The notes: generated by a model not told the origin, from the letters alone. A DNA stretch of 64,000 bases from Myroides sp. JBRI-B21084 (GCF_030545015.1 NZ_CP120653.1:1054001-1118000); one strand, 5' to 3'; shown: positions 20,483-30,607, counted from the stretch's first letter. Numbers and translations: made by a program.

Positions 20483-21064
20483 ATGAAAAATTTATTGTTA
20501 CAAAATATAGCTAAACACGTTTCACTAAATGCTGAAGAAGAAGAAATTATATTGAAATATTGTACACAAAATTCGTTTAAAAATAAAAGCGTATTAATAA
20601 AGCCAGGAGATGAAGCCCATTTTACCTATTTTGTGTTAAAAGGTATTTTGCGAAGTTTTACAATAGATGACAACGGAACTATTCATATTTTAAGTTTTGC
20701 AACTCCAGGTTGGTGGGTGGCCGATATGTACAGTTACTTATCAAACAAACCTGCAATTTTATATGTTGATACTTTAGAAGATAGTGAAGTTTTTATTTTT
20801 CAAAAATGTGATATTGAACAGTTGTATGAAAAGGTGCCTAAATTGGAACGCTTTTTTAGAATTTTAACCGAAAATAACCTTATTGCAAATCAACAACGTG
20901 TTTTAGATAAAATGGCATTAACTGCCGAAGAACGATACGAAAAATTTTTACAAAAATATCCAACAATTGTTAATTGTTTACCCCAAAAATACATTGCATC
21001 TTATATAGGAGTTACACCTGAATTTTTTAGTAAAATGAAAAGTAATTTATTGCGTAAAAAATAA
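20483..21064 (+). CDS. Crp/Fnr family transcriptional regulator
   Basis: A 193-residue regulator with an N-terminal cyclic-nucleotide-binding-like beta roll (~20-115; KPGDEAHFTYFVLKGILRSF) and a C-terminal helix-turn-helix (QKYIASYIGVTPEFFSKMKSNLL, ~165-188). Cysteines for an FNR-type iron-sulfur cluster are not evident, and the cAMP-contact residues cannot be confirmed. The frame is open 13 codons upstream, but MKNLLLQNIAKHVSL at 20483 is the usual N-terminus. It precedes pirin and YceI genes on the same strand with a 102-base gap, and may regulate them. Confidence 0.85.
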   Translation: MKNLLLQNIAKHVSLNAEEEEIILKYCTQNSFKNKSVLIKPGDEAHFTYFVLKGILRSFTIDDNGTIHILSFATPGWWVADMYSYLSNKPAILYVDTLEDSEVFIFQKCDIEQLYEKVPKLERFFRILTENNLIANQQRVLDKMALTAEERYEKFLQKYPTIVNCLPQKYIASYIGVTPEFFSKMKSNLLRKK

Positions 21065-21166
21065 AAGTTGCAACAAAATTAAAAAAAAATTTACTTCTTA
21101 ACATAGATTAATAGCTACTAAAAAGATCCTTTTTACCTTTACATTGTAATTTAAAAAAGGATTTTA

Positions 21167-21883
21167 ATGGCACAATATACCTTACATAAATCAGCAACTC
21201 GTGGATATGCCAATCACGGCTGGTTAAAATCGCATCACACTTTTTCATTTGCAGGTTATTTTAATCCTGAACGAATAAATTTTGGAGCTTTACGTGTTTT
21301 TAACGACGATTTTGTTGAAGCAGGAATGGGTTTTGGCAAGCATCCACATGAAAACATGGAAATCGTTTCAATTCCTTTAGAAGGTAAATTAGCTCATAAC
21401 GATAGTACAGGTGCAAATGGAATCATTCAAAAAGGCGAGATACAAATTATGAGTGCAGGAACTGGAGTTACTCACAGCGAAATGAATGCAAGTGCAACCG
21501 AAGATGTTAAATTTTTACAAATTTGGATCATTCCAAACAAAATGAATATTACCCCACGATACGGACAAATGGAATATTTTGTGAACAACAACGAAATAAA
21601 AACATTAATACAACCAAATACTGCCGAAGGTACCTTAAGATTGCAACAAAATGCTTGGTTTAAAATGGCTAAATTTTCAGGAAACGAATCATTTGATGTG
21701 TTTTTAGAAGATGCACAAAACAATGGTTTGTATCTGTTTTTATTAAATGGATCGTTAGAAGTTGATGGCCATAAATTAGAAACCAGAGATGCAATTGGTA
21801 TTTGGGATACCAATAAAATAAGCATACAAACAACAACAAATAGTGAATTTCTTTTAATTGAAGTTCCAATGAATTTAAACTAA
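21167..21883 (+). CDS. Pirin family protein (YhhW-like bicupin)
   Basis: A 238-residue bicupin. The N-terminal cupin holds the pirin metal motif: FGKHPHENMEIVSIPLEG (two His and a Glu) and GTGVTHSEMN (His), normally binding Fe, Ni or Zn. YhhW-like members show quercetinase activity in vitro; the physiological role is uncertain. It follows a Crp/Fnr regulator and ends 13 bases before a YceI gene, a common flavobacterial trio. Confidence 0.92.
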   Translation: MAQYTLHKSATRGYANHGWLKSHHTFSFAGYFNPERINFGALRVFNDDFVEAGMGFGKHPHENMEIVSIPLEGKLAHNDSTGANGIIQKGEIQIMSAGTGVTHSEMNASATEDVKFLQIWIIPNKMNITPRYGQMEYFVNNNEIKTLIQPNTAEGTLRLQQNAWFKMAKFSGNESFDVFLEDAQNNGLYLFLLNGSLEVDGHKLETRDAIGIWDTNKISIQTTTNSEFLLIEVPMNLN

Positions 21884-21896
21884 AAATTGTAAAAAA

Positions 21897-22424
21897 ATGA
21901 AAAAATGGACAATTGATACAACCCACACCGAAATTGGGTTTAAAGTGAAACACATGATGTTTACAAACGTAAAAGGTTTTTTTAATGATTATTCTGCAGA
22001 TATTGAATTAAACAACAATTTTACAGATGCTAATTTAGCTTTTCAGGCTCAAATAAATTCAATATTTACCAATAATGCAGACAGAGATAATCACCTTAAA
22101 AGTGCTGATTTTTTTGATGCAGATCAATATCCTACAATAAATTTTAAATCAACAAAAATTGAAGAACACGGAAGTGAATACAAAATTATTGGCGATTTAA
22201 CAATTAAAGATGTTACAAAACCTATTACATTAAATACCGAATTTAGCGGTTTAATGACTGATCCGTGGGGTAACACCAAAGTAGGATTAAATTTAACGGG
22301 TAAAATAAACCGTAAAGATTTTGGTTTAACGTATAATGCAGCTCTTGAAACTGGTGGTGTTTTAATTGGAGAAGAAGTACACTTACACGCCGAAATTCAA
22401 TTAGTTGAACAAAAGTTAAGTTAA
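21897..22424 (+). CDS. YceI family lipid-binding-like protein
   Basis: A 175-residue lipocalin-like beta barrel, recognised from the start KKWTIDTTHTEIGFKVKHMM, FFDADQYPTINFKST, GDLTIKDVTKPI and NRKDFGLTYN. YceI proteins bind isoprenoid-type lipids. E. coli YceI is periplasmic, but this one has no signal peptide, so it is predicted cytoplasmic. It is probably co-transcribed with pirin 13 bases upstream. Confidence 0.92.
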   Translation: MKKWTIDTTHTEIGFKVKHMMFTNVKGFFNDYSADIELNNNFTDANLAFQAQINSIFTNNADRDNHLKSADFFDADQYPTINFKSTKIEEHGSEYKIIGDLTIKDVTKPITLNTEFSGLMTDPWGNTKVGLNLTGKINRKDFGLTYNAALETGGVLIGEEVHLHAEIQLVEQKLS

Positions 22425-22469
22425 TTTTAATTGTTTTTGATTTTGTACAATTATTTATTTTGTACAATT

Positions 22470-22510
22470 AAATGCCCCAAATATTGATACATATTTAGGG
22501 CATTTTTTAT
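22470..22510. terminator. Bidirectional terminator between convergent genes
   Basis: AAATGCCCCAAATAT pairs with ATATTTAGGGCATTT around a short loop, with a T-run on the plus side and an A-run on the other. It lies between the YceI and peptide-binding protein genes. Confidence 0.85.
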
Positions 22511-24099
22511 TGTTTTTTCACATACTTCAAATTTAAACTATTCATTGCATTTGGTTGTAAATTATGTACGTTTTTCTGAGTAAATCGGGCAATTTTATCA
22601 TAAAACAAAATAATAACAGGTACTTCTTGGGCAATTATTGCGTCCATTTGTTTGTATAAATGTATGCGTTCGTTTTCATCTACAGTTTGTAAAGCTTTTA
22701 AATACAAATTGTCAAACTGTTTATTTTTAAAATGCGTATAATTGGGCCCATTCGGAGTAAAGTTTTTGCTATAAAATAACGAAAGGTAATTTTCTGCATC
22801 TGGATAATCGGCAATCCAACTACCTCTAAAAAAACTCAATTTATTGGTTGCAATAGCTTGGCGTAAAGTACTTGGTGGCATTACATCAACAGTAACTTTT
22901 ATACCTAATTTTTCCCATTCACGTTGTAAATATTCAGCAATATCTAAATAGGTATTGTTTGTGCTTAATGTAATTTTTATAGGTACTTTTCTATTGCGCT
23001 GCGCTTCGGTTATTAATGCTTTGGCTTTAGCAGGATTATACAATAGATCTTTAGCAGACTGAAAACCTAATAAACCTTCAGGGATCATTCCGTTTACCTT
23101 TCCGTTGCCCATACCGTTACGTAAATAAGCTACTAATTTTGTTCGATCAAACCCATAATTTAATGCTTGTCTTATCCTAATATCACTCATTAAAGCATCG
23201 TTCATATTAAATCCTAAATATTCGGTATTCAAATAAGGGCCAGAAAGCATATTTATTTTGCCTTGATATTTTTCTTGCAAATTACCGTTTGGTTGTAATA
23301 ATTCATCTTTATAAGATGGATCTAAGCCCGAAATCATGTCAATTTTTCCTTGAATAAATTGCATAAAACCACTTTGCTTATCCGGTAAAAATGATATTGC
23401 TACACTTTCTAAATACGGTAATCTATTCCCGTTTTTATCTTTTTCGTGGTAATTTTCGTTCTTTCGCAAAACAAGTTTTACATTTTCTTCCCAGATTTTA
23501 AACTTAAAAGGACCCGTGCCAATTGGGTTTGATCTAAAATCAATAGTTAAATCTTCGGTAATTTCTTTTGGTACAACCGACGCGTATTTCATAGAAAGTA
23601 GACTTAAAAATGCTGGAAAAGGCGTTTTTAAATTCATTTGAAAAACACTGTCGTTAACTGCCTTAAAATTATTAACATTCTGAAAAATCCAAGTTCCGGG
23701 TGATGCTAACTTACTGCTTAATAATCTGTTAAAGCTGTATTCAAAATCGTGTGCAGTAACAATTCGTGTGCTGTCTTTTCCAAAATTTTTATGTTTATGA
23801 AAATACACATCATTTCTAAGGGTAAATTCATACTGCAAACCATCGTTAGAAATATTCCAGCTTTTAGCAATATCAGGCTGTACTAATAGCGAATCGTTTA
23901 ACTGTACCAATCCATTAAAAAGTTGTGTGCAAGGCCAAATAATAGCCATGTTGCGTGCAAATGCCGGATCTAAAGTTTGAATATTAGCACTTTCATTGTA
24001 TCTAAATACATCTTTATCGTTATAAAATTGCTTTTTTTTATTGCAACTAACTAAAAATAAGCTACTTAAAAATAAAAGGTAGATATACGGATATTTCAT
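22507..24099 (-). CDS. Peptide-type ABC transporter substrate-binding lipoprotein (SBP family 5)
   Basis: A 530-residue protein with a lipobox (FLVSC near residue 19) and the family-5 solute-binding fold seen in OppA and DppA. Recognisable parts are SANIQTLDPAFARN, DIAKSWNISNDGLQYEFTLR, SNPIGTGPFKF, IRQALNYGFDR and WIADYPDAENYLSLFYS. It likely delivers peptides to a permease not encoded nearby. The gene stands alone, with a terminator after it. Confidence 0.9.
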   Translation of the reverse strand: MKYPYIYLLFLSSLFLVSCNKKKQFYNDKDVFRYNESANIQTLDPAFARNMAIIWPCTQLFNGLVQLNDSLLVQPDIAKSWNISNDGLQYEFTLRNDVYFHKHKNFGKDSTRIVTAHDFEYSFNRLLSSKLASPGTWIFQNVNNFKAVNDSVFQMNLKTPFPAFLSLLSMKYASVVPKEITEDLTIDFRSNPIGTGPFKFKIWEENVKLVLRKNENYHEKDKNGNRLPYLESVAISFLPDKQSGFMQFIQGKIDMISGLDPSYKDELLQPNGNLQEKYQGKINMLSGPYLNTEYLGFNMNDALMSDIRIRQALNYGFDRTKLVAYLRNGMGNGKVNGMIPEGLLGFQSAKDLLYNPAKAKALITEAQRNRKVPIKITLSTNNTYLDIAEYLQREWEKLGIKVTVDVMPPSTLRQAIATNKLSFFRGSWIADYPDAENYLSLFYSKNFTPNGPNYTHFKNKQFDNLYLKALQTVDENERIHLYKQMDAIIAQEVPVIILFYDKIARFTQKNVHNLQPNAMNSLNLKYVKKQ

Positions 24100-24190
24100 T
24101 AAACCAAATATTGTTTGTAAATTTACAGATTGCTAACTGCTATACGTTTAGCAAGTAAAGATAATTTATTTTTTTGCACTACTTGTAGAT

Positions 24191-25516
24191 ATGAATATAG
24201 AAAACAGAAAAAAAGTAGCGTTTTATACTTTAGGATGTAAACTGAATTTTTCGGAAACATCAACAATTGCGCGCAATTTTAAAGAGGAAGGTTTTGATAG
24301 AGTTGATTTTGAAGATATTGCCGATATTTACGTTATTAACACTTGTTCTGTAACCGATAATGCCGACAAACAATTTAAACAAATTGTAAAAAAAGCCTTA
24401 AAAATAAATGAGAAAGCTTTTGTTGCGGCAGTTGGTTGTTACGCCCAATTAAAGCCTGAAGAATTGGCTGCAGTTGATGGCGTTGACTTAGTTTTAGGTG
24501 CTACTGAAAAATTTAAGATTACCGACTATATCACTGATTTATCTAAAAATGATATGGGAGAAATACATTCGTGCGAAATTGAAGAGGCCGATTTTTATGT
24601 TGGTAGTTATTCTATTGGCGATAGAACCCGTGCATTTTTAAAAGTACAAGATGGTTGCGATTATAAATGTACTTATTGTACAATACCATTGGCTAGAGGT
24701 ATTTCTAGATCAGATACAATGGAAAATGTAATGAAAAATGCCAAAGAAATTTCTGAAAAAGGTATCAAAGAAATTGTTTTAACAGGAGTGAATGTTGGTG
24801 ATTATGGTAAAGGTGAATTTGGTAACAAAAAACATGAACATACTTTTCTTGATTTAGTTAAGGCCTTAGATACCGTTGAAGGTATAGAGCGTTTAAGAAT
24901 TTCATCGATAGAACCAAACCTTTTAAAAAACGAAACGATTGATTTTGTTGCAAACAGTAAAACATTTGTTCCGCATTTTCACATACCATTGCAATCTGGT
25001 TCAAACACCATTTTAAATAAAATGAAACGTCGTTATATGCGTGAATTGTATGCAGAACGAGTTGAAAAAATTAAACAAGTAATGCCAAATGCTTGTATTG
25101 GTGTTGATGTTATTGTTGGTTTTCCTGGAGAAACAGACGAATTATTTTTAGAAACGTACCATTTTTTAAACGATTTAGATATTTCGTATTTACACGTTTT
25201 TACTTATTCTGAGCGTGATAATACAGAAGCTATTCACATGGATGGAGTTGTGCCAGCAAATGTGCGCAATAAACGCAGTAAAATGTTACGAGGATTATCT
25301 GTAAAAAAACGCCGAGCTTTTTATGAAAGTCAACTAAATAATAAATGTACTGTACTTTTTGAAAACGAAAATAAAGAAGGTTATATTAATGGATTTACTG
25401 AAAATTATGTAAAAGTAAAAACACCTTGGAACCCTGATTTAGTAAATACTCTTCACAATATTACCTTAACAAAAATAGATGAAGACGGTTTAGTACGCTT
25501 TGATTTTGTTTCATAA
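24191..25516 (+). CDS. mtaB: tRNA t6A37 methylthiotransferase MtaB
   Basis: A 441-residue radical-SAM methylthiotransferase that converts t6A37 of tRNA to ms2t6A37. The N-terminal UPF0004 domain has its three cluster cysteines (LGCKLN near 15, NTCSVTD near 51, VGCYAQ near 83). The radical-SAM motif CDYKCTYC lies near 153-160, and a C-terminal TRAM domain closes the protein. LGCKLNFSET and the lack of MiaB-specific features favour MtaB over MiaB or RimO. Confidence 0.94.
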   Translation: MNIENRKKVAFYTLGCKLNFSETSTIARNFKEEGFDRVDFEDIADIYVINTCSVTDNADKQFKQIVKKALKINEKAFVAAVGCYAQLKPEELAAVDGVDLVLGATEKFKITDYITDLSKNDMGEIHSCEIEEADFYVGSYSIGDRTRAFLKVQDGCDYKCTYCTIPLARGISRSDTMENVMKNAKEISEKGIKEIVLTGVNVGDYGKGEFGNKKHEHTFLDLVKALDTVEGIERLRISSIEPNLLKNETIDFVANSKTFVPHFHIPLQSGSNTILNKMKRRYMRELYAERVEKIKQVMPNACIGVDVIVGFPGETDELFLETYHFLNDLDISYLHVFTYSERDNTEAIHMDGVVPANVRNKRSKMLRGLSVKKRRAFYESQLNNKCTVLFENENKEGYINGFTENYVKVKTPWNPDLVNTLHNITLTKIDEDGLVRFDFVS

Positions 25517-25531
25517 ATTAATTCAACATAA

Positions 25532-25566
25532 AAAAAACATCTCAAAATTAATGAGATGTTTTTTTT
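25532..25566. terminator. Bidirectional terminator between mtaB and the wzc-like gene
   Basis: AACATCTCA pairs with TGAGATGTT, flanked by an A-run and a T-run, between convergent genes. Confidence 0.85.
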
Positions 25567-25577
25567 GTTACAATTTA

Positions 25578-27899
25578 TTATTTTAATCCTAATATTTTTT
25601 TCCAAAATGGTTTTTCTTCAGTTTTAGCGCCGTAGCCATATCCGTAGCCATATCCGTAACCTTTAGTAACATCAGAATCGTTAAGTACAAAAGTTAATTT
25701 GTTAAGCTTTTTATCTCTGTATAATTCGTTAGGTATACGTAACATTTCTTTATCAATTTTATTTGCTCTAACCACATAAATAGTTGCGTCGGCATATTTA
25801 CTAATTAACAATGTATCGGTAACTAAACTTACAGGAGCTGTATCAACAATAATATAATCGTACTGCGATTTTAATGTTTCAAAAACTTCTTTAATTTTTT
25901 TACTCATTAAAATTTCTGTTGGGTTAGGAGGGATAGAACCTGATGAAAGTACATCAAAATTTTCATACCCTTCTACTTTTAAAATGTAATCATTAAGAGA
26001 TTTATTGTTAGATGTAACAAAATTTGAAATTCCTAATGGATTAATTTTTAGATATTCATATAACTTTGGATTTCTTAAATCTAAACCAACTAATAATACT
26101 TTTTTGCCCGATAGTGAGAAAGTTGCAGCTAAGTTTGATGAAACAAAGGTTTTACCTTCACCTGATATGGTAGATGTTAAGAAAATTACTTTACACTCGT
26201 CTTCTGCTTTTTCAGATAAGATAAAATCTAAGTTTGTACGAACAATTCTAATTGCTTCGGCAGCACTAGAACGGCTACTAACTTCCATTAATTTATCGCT
26301 AGTTTCAGATGTTGGAATATCACCCAAAAACGGAATGTCTGAATTATCAGTGATATCAAATCTGTTTTTAACTTTTGTGTCAATTAAATTTCTAACATAA
26401 ATAACTATGAAAGGAATAATTGCACCTAAAATTAATGCAGCTAATAAAATAATCATTGATTTTGGTGCAACTGGCTTGTTAGTTACAATTGCTTTGTCAA
26501 TTACTTTTGCATTCAAATCAGTTGCAGCTAAAGTAATATTTGTTTCTTCACGTTTTTGAAGTAAAAATAAGTACAAAGCCTCTTTAACTTTTTGTTGACG
26601 GTCAATAATTCTAAACTCTCTTTCTTGGCGTGGAACTTGCGAAAGTTTTGCTTGCATTTCATTTTCTTGACGCTTGTAATCGTTTTTAACTATTTGCAAA
26701 GAACTTAAATTTCTACGTAAACTTGCAGATAGGTTTGATTTTAAAGATCTAATTTGATCTTCTAAAAGAATATAAGCAGGGTTTTCTGAAGTTGCGTTAA
26801 CTGCTCTTTTTTGTTTTTCTAAAATTAATTGATTGATTTCTTGTATGATACTTTCAGAACCAGCATCATCGGTTAACAAGCCGCCAGGAACTAATTCGTC
26901 TTGTTTTGCTCTGCTAACGTGTTGTATTAAGCTATTTACTACATTAATTTTAGTTTCGTTTTCTAAAACCGATTTTTCAAACGAAGATAAGTTGTCTAAA
27001 TATAATTTAACTTCGGTTTCAATGTCTGATAGATTATTATTGTTTTTATAACCTTCAACTTGCGATTCCACATCACCTAATTCAGTCGCAATTAAATTTA
27101 ATCTTTCAGAAATAAAGTTTGCAGTATTTTCAGAAATGAAACGTTTGTCTTTTATACCACCTAAGTTGTAATTATAAACTAATGTGTTTAGAAAATCTGC
27201 AGCTTTTTCAGGGGTTTTGTCAATAATTGACACATCAATAACACTTGATGTTTTACTTGCAGGAGCAACATTAACAGCGCCTCTATAACTTTCAGCTAAT
27301 TGTATTTTTGGAAAAATATTTATTTTTAACTCATTACTTTTATTAATAGAACCTGTTTTTTTTATTATAAAACTGCCATGTTCTGTATTAATGTTTTTAC
27401 CAAAACTACCATTACCTATATCATTTCCGTTAATACTTACATGAAAGTTATTTCCTTCAATATTAGTTAATTCAATAGAAACAACATTTTGAATATTTTC
27501 GTTATTCCAAAGTACATTAATAGGTGATTTTTTGTATAAATCTACTTCAGTTACTTCTGATACATCTAAGTACTGAATATTTAAATTTAAAGAATCAAGT
27601 GTATTTAATATTAACGTTCTTGACTTTAAAATTTCTACTTCGTTTTCAATATTGTTTTTAGAATTACCTAATAATCCTGCTTCAGAGAAAGCACTTAATT
27701 GATTAGCTAAATCGTTGCTTTTTTCGTCTTTTATTAAAATTTTTGTTGAAACACTATAGCTTTTTGGAGTTACTTTTAAATAAACAAAAGCACAAATTAA
27801 CGAAACAAATACACTTAGTACAAACCAACGCCAATGAGCTAAATATTTAAATAATTCTTCTTTAATATTTATTACATTTTCTTTATCTTCTAACATCAT
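25578..27899 (-). CDS. Polysaccharide biosynthesis tyrosine autokinase (Wzc-like)
   Basis: A 773-residue inner-membrane BY-kinase controlling capsule or exopolysaccharide chain assembly. A Wzz-type chain-length domain lies between membrane segments near 29-48 and ~490-510, with coiled coil between. The C-terminal kinase has Walker A STISGEGKTF (near 575), Walker A' LLVGLDLRNP and Walker B YIIVDTAPVS. The tail carries a (GY)n tract that could be the autophosphorylated tyrosine cluster. The start codon touches the stop of the Wza-like gene; last gene of the polysaccharide operon. Confidence 0.92.
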   Translation of the reverse strand: MMLEDKENVINIKEELFKYLAHWRWFVLSVFVSLICAFVYLKVTPKSYSVSTKILIKDEKSNDLANQLSAFSEAGLLGNSKNNIENEVEILKSRTLILNTLDSLNLNIQYLDVSEVTEVDLYKKSPINVLWNNENIQNVVSIELTNIEGNNFHVSINGNDIGNGSFGKNINTEHGSFIIKKTGSINKSNELKINIFPKIQLAESYRGAVNVAPASKTSSVIDVSIIDKTPEKAADFLNTLVYNYNLGGIKDKRFISENTANFISERLNLIATELGDVESQVEGYKNNNNLSDIETEVKLYLDNLSSFEKSVLENETKINVVNSLIQHVSRAKQDELVPGGLLTDDAGSESIIQEINQLILEKQKRAVNATSENPAYILLEDQIRSLKSNLSASLRRNLSSLQIVKNDYKRQENEMQAKLSQVPRQEREFRIIDRQQKVKEALYLFLLQKREETNITLAATDLNAKVIDKAIVTNKPVAPKSMIILLAALILGAIIPFIVIYVRNLIDTKVKNRFDITDNSDIPFLGDIPTSETSDKLMEVSSRSSAAEAIRIVRTNLDFILSEKAEDECKVIFLTSTISGEGKTFVSSNLAATFSLSGKKVLLVGLDLRNPKLYEYLKINPLGISNFVTSNNKSLNDYILKVEGYENFDVLSSGSIPPNPTEILMSKKIKEVFETLKSQYDYIIVDTAPVSLVTDTLLISKYADATIYVVRANKIDKEMLRIPNELYRDKKLNKLTFVLNDSDVTKGYGYGYGYGYGAKTEEKPFWKKILGLK
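25630..25660 (-). repeat. 12-bp tandem repeat encoding the YG tail of the Wzc-like kinase
   Basis: CCGTAGCCATAT (plus strand) is repeated 2.5 times, encoding the GYGYGYGYGYG tract. The unit is a multiple of three, so copy changes would add or remove tyrosines without breaking the frame. Confidence 0.75.
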
Positions 27900-28676
27900 C
27901 TATTTTTTGGTATTTGTAAGTATTAATGCGGTTGTTGTTAATAAAAGCGAAATTGCTGTCATGTAAATTGAGACATTTGGTCCAACAGCTGAAGAATTCA
28001 CAGCCACTTTATTAGGCTCTACATAAACTACATCGTTTTGTTTTAAATAATAAAAATCAGAATTTATGAAATCTGCTTTAGTTAGATCAACTCTGTGTGA
28101 TTTTATTTCGCCATTTTCTTCACGTAAAACTAAAATATTATCGCGTTTACCATAATTAGTTAAATCGCCCGAAAGTGTAATGGCTTCCATTAAAGTAATT
28201 CGTTCTGAATTAATTTTGTGCATACCAGGCATTTTGACTTCGCCTTGTACGGTAACCTTAAAATTCATAATACGTAAATTTATTATAGGATTTATTACGT
28301 ATTTTGAAATTCGTTTTTGTAAATCATCAACAATTTGTGCTTTGGTTTTATTAGCAACTTCAATTTTACCTAATGTAGGAAAATCAATAAATCCCTTGTC
28401 ATCAACTAAATAAAGTTGTTGTTGCATTTGACCTCCACCAGCTTGGTTTGTTGGATCAACAGTTAAGTTCGACATTAGGTTAAAAGGTTGTACAGCAACA
28501 GGATCTTGTGCAGATACAATAATCATTAACAAGTCATCGTTTTTAATTTTGGTTTCAAACTTTTTGTTTACAATTTCGGTTTGATCGATGTTCTGGTAAT
28601 AAGCAATTTTTTCTCTTGATGCACAAGATGTAAGTAATAAACCTGAAAAAATTACTGGGATAATTATCTTTTTCAT
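27900..28676 (-). CDS. Polysaccharide export lipoprotein (Wza-like)
   Basis: A 258-residue outer-membrane lipoprotein (lipobox LLTSC near residue 18) with a Poly_export domain (NDDLLMIIVSAQDPVA, near 47-62) and one or two SLBB repeats (KVTVQGEVKMPGMHKI and following). The C-terminal hydrophobic segment (~234-254) is likely a membrane helix. It should form the export channel for the polymer controlled by the Wzc-like kinase that follows directly. Confidence 0.93.
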   Translation of the reverse strand: MKKIIIPVIFSGLLLTSCASREKIAYYQNIDQTEIVNKKFETKIKNDDLLMIIVSAQDPVAVQPFNLMSNLTVDPTNQAGGGQMQQQLYLVDDKGFIDFPTLGKIEVANKTKAQIVDDLQKRISKYVINPIINLRIMNFKVTVQGEVKMPGMHKINSERITLMEAITLSGDLTNYGKRDNILVLREENGEIKSHRVDLTKADFINSDFYYLKQNDVVYVEPNKVAVNSSAVGPNVSIYMTAISLLLTTTALILTNTKK

Positions 28677-28681
28677 AAATT

Positions 28682-30607
28682 TTAATCTAGTTTTTCAAAT
28701 TTTGAATTTAAACTTTTAAATTCAGGTACAATTTTTTTCATAACAGCTACGGTATCTAAAATTAAGTATGCCGATGCCATTTTTTTTAGTTCTTCTATTT
28801 GGTTTGATATAAATTCATAATCTTCATGAATGTCTTGCGCAATCATTATTTTTTCGTGATGAGTAGGTAATGTAGTTGCACTATCATTCAATAGTTCTTC
28901 ATATAATTTTTCACCTGGTCTTAAACCAACAATTTTAATTTCAATATCAACATTTGGTTCAAGGCCGGCTAATTTAATCATTTTTGTAGCTAAATCAATA
29001 ATTTTTACAGGTTTCCCCATGTCAAAAATATAAATTTCGCCTCCATTTCCCATTGATCCAGCTTCAAGTACTAACTGACATGCTTCGGGAATTGTCATAA
29101 AGTATCGAATAATATCAGGGTGTGTTATAGTTATGGGTTCGCCGTTTTCAATTTGTTTGGTAAATAATGGAACAACTGAACCATTAGAACCCAAAACATT
29201 ACCAAAACGTGTTGTAATGTATTTAGTTGTTGTAATACCTTCACTTTTTAATTTTTGAGCCAATGATTGTACGTACTTTTCGGCAATACGTTTACTAGCA
29301 CCCATAACGTTGCTAGGGTTTACAGCTTTATCTGTAGATACCATAACAAAACGTTCTGATTTGTATTTTAAAGCTAAATCGGCCATGTATTTACTACCAA
29401 GTACATTAGTAAAAATAGCTTGCTGCGGATTCATTTCCATAAGCGGTACGTGCTTATAGGCTGCGGCATGGTATACAATATTAGGCTTGTAATCGTTAAA
29501 TATTTTTTCTAAACAGCTGTAATTTCTAACATCTGCAATAATACAGTGAATTTCTGCAGTTGTTTTAGATTTAGCAATTTCTAACGAAATTTGATGTAAA
29601 GGAGTTTCGGCTTGATCAACTAAAATTAATTTTGAAGGATTAAAATTAGCAACTTGCCATACAATTTCGCTACCAATTGACCCAGCAGCACCTGATACCA
29701 ATACTACTTTATCTTTAATTTGTTCAGAAATTATTGTATTGTTTATTTGTATTGGTTTGCGTTCTAATAAATCTTCAATTTTTATTTTTCTAATGTTTGA
29801 AGCAACCTTTTTTTGGTTGTTAATATCTGTAATTTGAGGTAAATTGTATACTTTAATATTGTATTTTAAGCAATCTTCAATAATTTCAATTTTATCGTCT
29901 TTAGTTAAATTCCCATCAGCTAAAATAATAGTGTTTGCACCTAAAGTACGTACTAAAACGGGTACTTTTCTTATCTTACCTATTACGGTTAAATTTAATA
30001 TTCTATTAAACGAGCTTTTTGTGTTTGGGTTAATAAAACCTTTTAATTTATATTTTCTTGGAACTTCGGCAATAATAGCGTTTGCAACTGCAATAGCACG
30101 TTCATCACTTCCATAAATTACAGTGTTAATCAGTTGGTTTTCATTTAAATAGTTTGAAAGTAAATCGAAAGTTACTTTAACAGCTAAACGAAACAAAAGT
30201 AATAATGCAAAGGTAGATGTAATACTTATTAATAATTGAGTATTTAAAAAAAGACGTTTTCCGTAAATTAAAGTTCCAGCAATATTTACCGTATATAACA
30301 AAAGAAAGCACAAAACTTCAACAAAAAATAATTTTGCAGCATCGTTCAATGTTGTGTGTCTTACTATGCCTGTAAATGTTCTAAAATAAATAAATAAAAA
30401 AAGATGTGCTGTAAAGAATAAACCTAAAGTGTAATAAGTTGGTAACAATAATTTAAATTCGATACCAATTCCATCTAAAATAAAATATCCCAAAAAGGCC
30501 GAAAATAAAACAATAAATATATCTATAGCAAAAATTATCCACCTAGGTAGATAATGTATTGATCGTAAATACGAGATTTTTTTTTGTATTTTTTCAGTTA
30601 ATAACAT
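28682..30607 (-). CDS. Nucleoside-diphosphate sugar epimerase/dehydratase (CapD/WbpM-like)
   Basis: A 641-residue membrane enzyme with four N-terminal membrane segments (~18-130), a CoA-binding-like middle part, and a C-terminal SDR domain with SGAAGSIGSEIVWQ near 315 (Rossmann glycine motif) and GMASKR-like NVMGASKRIAEKY. It likely makes a modified UDP-sugar (4,6-dehydratase or epimerase) for the surface glycan. The frame is open 11 codons upstream to 30640, but a -7 box at 30638-30645 lies there, so the ATG at 30607 is the start. First gene of the three-gene operon. Confidence 0.9.
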   Translation of the reverse strand: MLLTEKIQKKISYLRSIHYLPRWIIFAIDIFIVLFSAFLGYFILDGIGIEFKLLLPTYYTLGLFFTAHLFLFIYFRTFTGIVRHTTLNDAAKLFFVEVLCFLLLYTVNIAGTLIYGKRLFLNTQLLISITSTFALLLLFRLAVKVTFDLLSNYLNENQLINTVIYGSDERAIAVANAIIAEVPRKYKLKGFINPNTKSSFNRILNLTVIGKIRKVPVLVRTLGANTIILADGNLTKDDKIEIIEDCLKYNIKVYNLPQITDINNQKKVASNIRKIKIEDLLERKPIQINNTIISEQIKDKVVLVSGAAGSIGSEIVWQVANFNPSKLILVDQAETPLHQISLEIAKSKTTAEIHCIIADVRNYSCLEKIFNDYKPNIVYHAAAYKHVPLMEMNPQQAIFTNVLGSKYMADLALKYKSERFVMVSTDKAVNPSNVMGASKRIAEKYVQSLAQKLKSEGITTTKYITTRFGNVLGSNGSVVPLFTKQIENGEPITITHPDIIRYFMTIPEACQLVLEAGSMGNGGEIYIFDMGKPVKIIDLATKMIKLAGLEPNVDIEIKIVGLRPGEKLYEELLNDSATTLPTHHEKIMIAQDIHEDYEFISNQIEELKKMASAYLILDTVAVMKKIVPEFKSLNSKFEKLD

